NCBI RefSeq assembly: GCF_024294805.1
Contig: NZ_JANCLU010000016.1
Span: 57,861-121,860, forward strand
DNA: 64,000 nucleotides
Direction of reading: 5' to 3'
DNA from: Alsobacter ponti
Lineage (GTDB): Bacteria; Pseudomonadota; Alphaproteobacteria; Rhizobiales; Beijerinckiaceae
A program made the position numbers and the translations under genes. The notes beneath the pieces were generated by a model. It was not told the DNA's origin and searched no databases. It saw nothing but the letters and a program-made list of their open reading frames with translations. Below, piece after piece: positions 63,675 through 64,000 of the stretch (position 1 is the stretch's first letter; each line of letters begins with the position of its first letter).

Positions 63675-64000
63675 CTAGGCGCCGCGGGCCGCCACCACGG
63701 CGATGGTCTCGCCCATGCGCACCACCTCTCCCGGCTCCACCATCAGGGTTCCGATGACGCCCTTGGACGGGCTTTCGATCTCGACGACGGCCTTGTCGGT
63801 TTCGATCTCGGCGACGAGCTCGGCGATCTCGACAGGGTCACCCGGCTTCTTGAGCCAGCGCACCAGCCGGCCCTCGCTCACAGTAAGATCGCCGAACGGC
63901 ATGCGGATGGGCTCGCCTTCGGGGATGTCGCGCGCCGGCCGGGCCGGCGGCGGGGCAGCGGGGGCGGCGGGCTTCGAGGCGGCGGGCCGGGGCGCGGGCC
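63675..64000 (-). CDS. C-terminal lipoyl domain of a 2-oxoacid dehydrogenase complex protein (partial)
   Basis: The visible 108 codons run in from the right edge without a stop. A Pro/Ala-rich hinge (PAAPAAPPPARPAR) leads into a 75-residue lipoyl domain with lipoate-accepting Lys in IETDKAVVE. A lipoyl domain at the very C-terminus is unusual for E2, where it is N-terminal, and suggests an E1-type or E3-binding fusion. An internal ATG at 63902 could start a stand-alone lipoyl protein, but the hinge ahead argues against it. Confidence 0.8.
   Translation of the reverse strand, partial: PAPRPAASKPAAPAAPPPARPARDIPEGEPIRMPFGDLTVSEGRLVRWLKKPGDPVEIAELVAEIETDKAVVEIESPSKGVIGTLMVEPGEVVRMGETIAVVAARGA

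Noticed and set aside
1-64000. tRNA, rRNA, insertion sequences or CRISPR repeats
   Set aside because: No tRNA-like fold, conserved rRNA stretch, transposase or regularly spaced repeat was found on either strand by eye.

Overview
The window is GC-rich (roughly two thirds G+C), densely coding DNA with no rRNA, tRNA, insertion sequence or CRISPR array that I can see. Gene content points to an alphaproteobacterium, most likely Hyphomicrobiales (Rhizobiales): a FixL-FixJ-FixK oxygen cascade, a PodJ-like coiled-coil/Sel1 protein, a ligase-associated Lhr-type helicase with PdeM, a chemoreceptor ending in a CheR-tether pentapeptide, and an Fe-S APS reductase in a cysHDN operon. The genus cannot be fixed from the sequence alone.

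Layout. (1) 1-13.5 kb: an accessory catabolic region, almost all on the minus strand. It holds a MarR regulator, a cyclase-family hydrolase, a TRAP transporter with two periplasmic receptors, a two-component flavin monooxygenase (oxygenase plus flavin reductase), an enoyl-CoA hydratase, two overlapping class III CoA-transferases, an alpha-methylacyl-CoA racemase-like enzyme and, divergently, a carboxymuconolactone-decarboxylase-like protein. Four near-identical palindromes (CTTTAGTTCTAAAG type) sit at its transcription-unit starts and look like one regulon. Together the genes suggest uptake of an organic acid, CoA activation, oxygenation, and racemisation/hydration; the substrate is unknown. 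(2) 13.6-16.6 kb: chemoreceptor and CheW. (3) 16.6-22 kb: a phosphatase/ADP-ribosylglycohydrolase fusion, then helicase and PdeM. (4) 22-27 kb: DUF3429 protein, TIGR02186 protein with a TauE/SafE exporter, and a large PodJ-like protein. (5) 27-32.4 kb: a complete beta-oxidation operon (fadE-like, fadA, fadB). (6) 32.4-36.5 kb: a transporter-fused hybrid histidine kinase and MscL. (7) 36.6-42.8 kb: aminotransferase, FixL, FixJ, a lone receiver, a FixK/FNR regulator, a structured non-coding stretch and an AbrB-duplication membrane protein. (8) 42.9-49.2 kb: lipoprotein, polyol dehydrogenase, orphan Bug receptor, and cysH-cysD-cysN with a strong predicted promoter. (9) 49.5-53 kb: prfC, a glutathione transferase, a decayed copy of the prfC 3' end, and two tandem small secreted paralogues in an AT-richer pocket. 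(10) 53-57 kb: aldo/keto reductase, kynureninase and tryptophan 2,3-dioxygenase, and a GntR/UTRA regulator. (11) 57-60 kb: phoB, phoR and a flippase-like membrane protein, with a near-perfect PHO box ahead of phoB. (12) 60-64 kb: an Ldh2-family dehydrogenase with a polar amino-acid ABC importer lacking its ATPase, and the C-terminal lipoyl domain of a gene that runs off the window.

The least conventional material is the palindrome-marked catabolic regulon with its asymmetric CoA-transferase pair (only one subunit keeps the nucleophilic Asp), the structured intergenic stretch after fixK, the DSP-ARH fusion, the prfC remnant with its neighbouring secreted paralogues, and a membrane-anchor-less PhoR directly behind a polytopic membrane protein. 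Family assignments rest on motifs and recalled family knowledge; no database search was possible.
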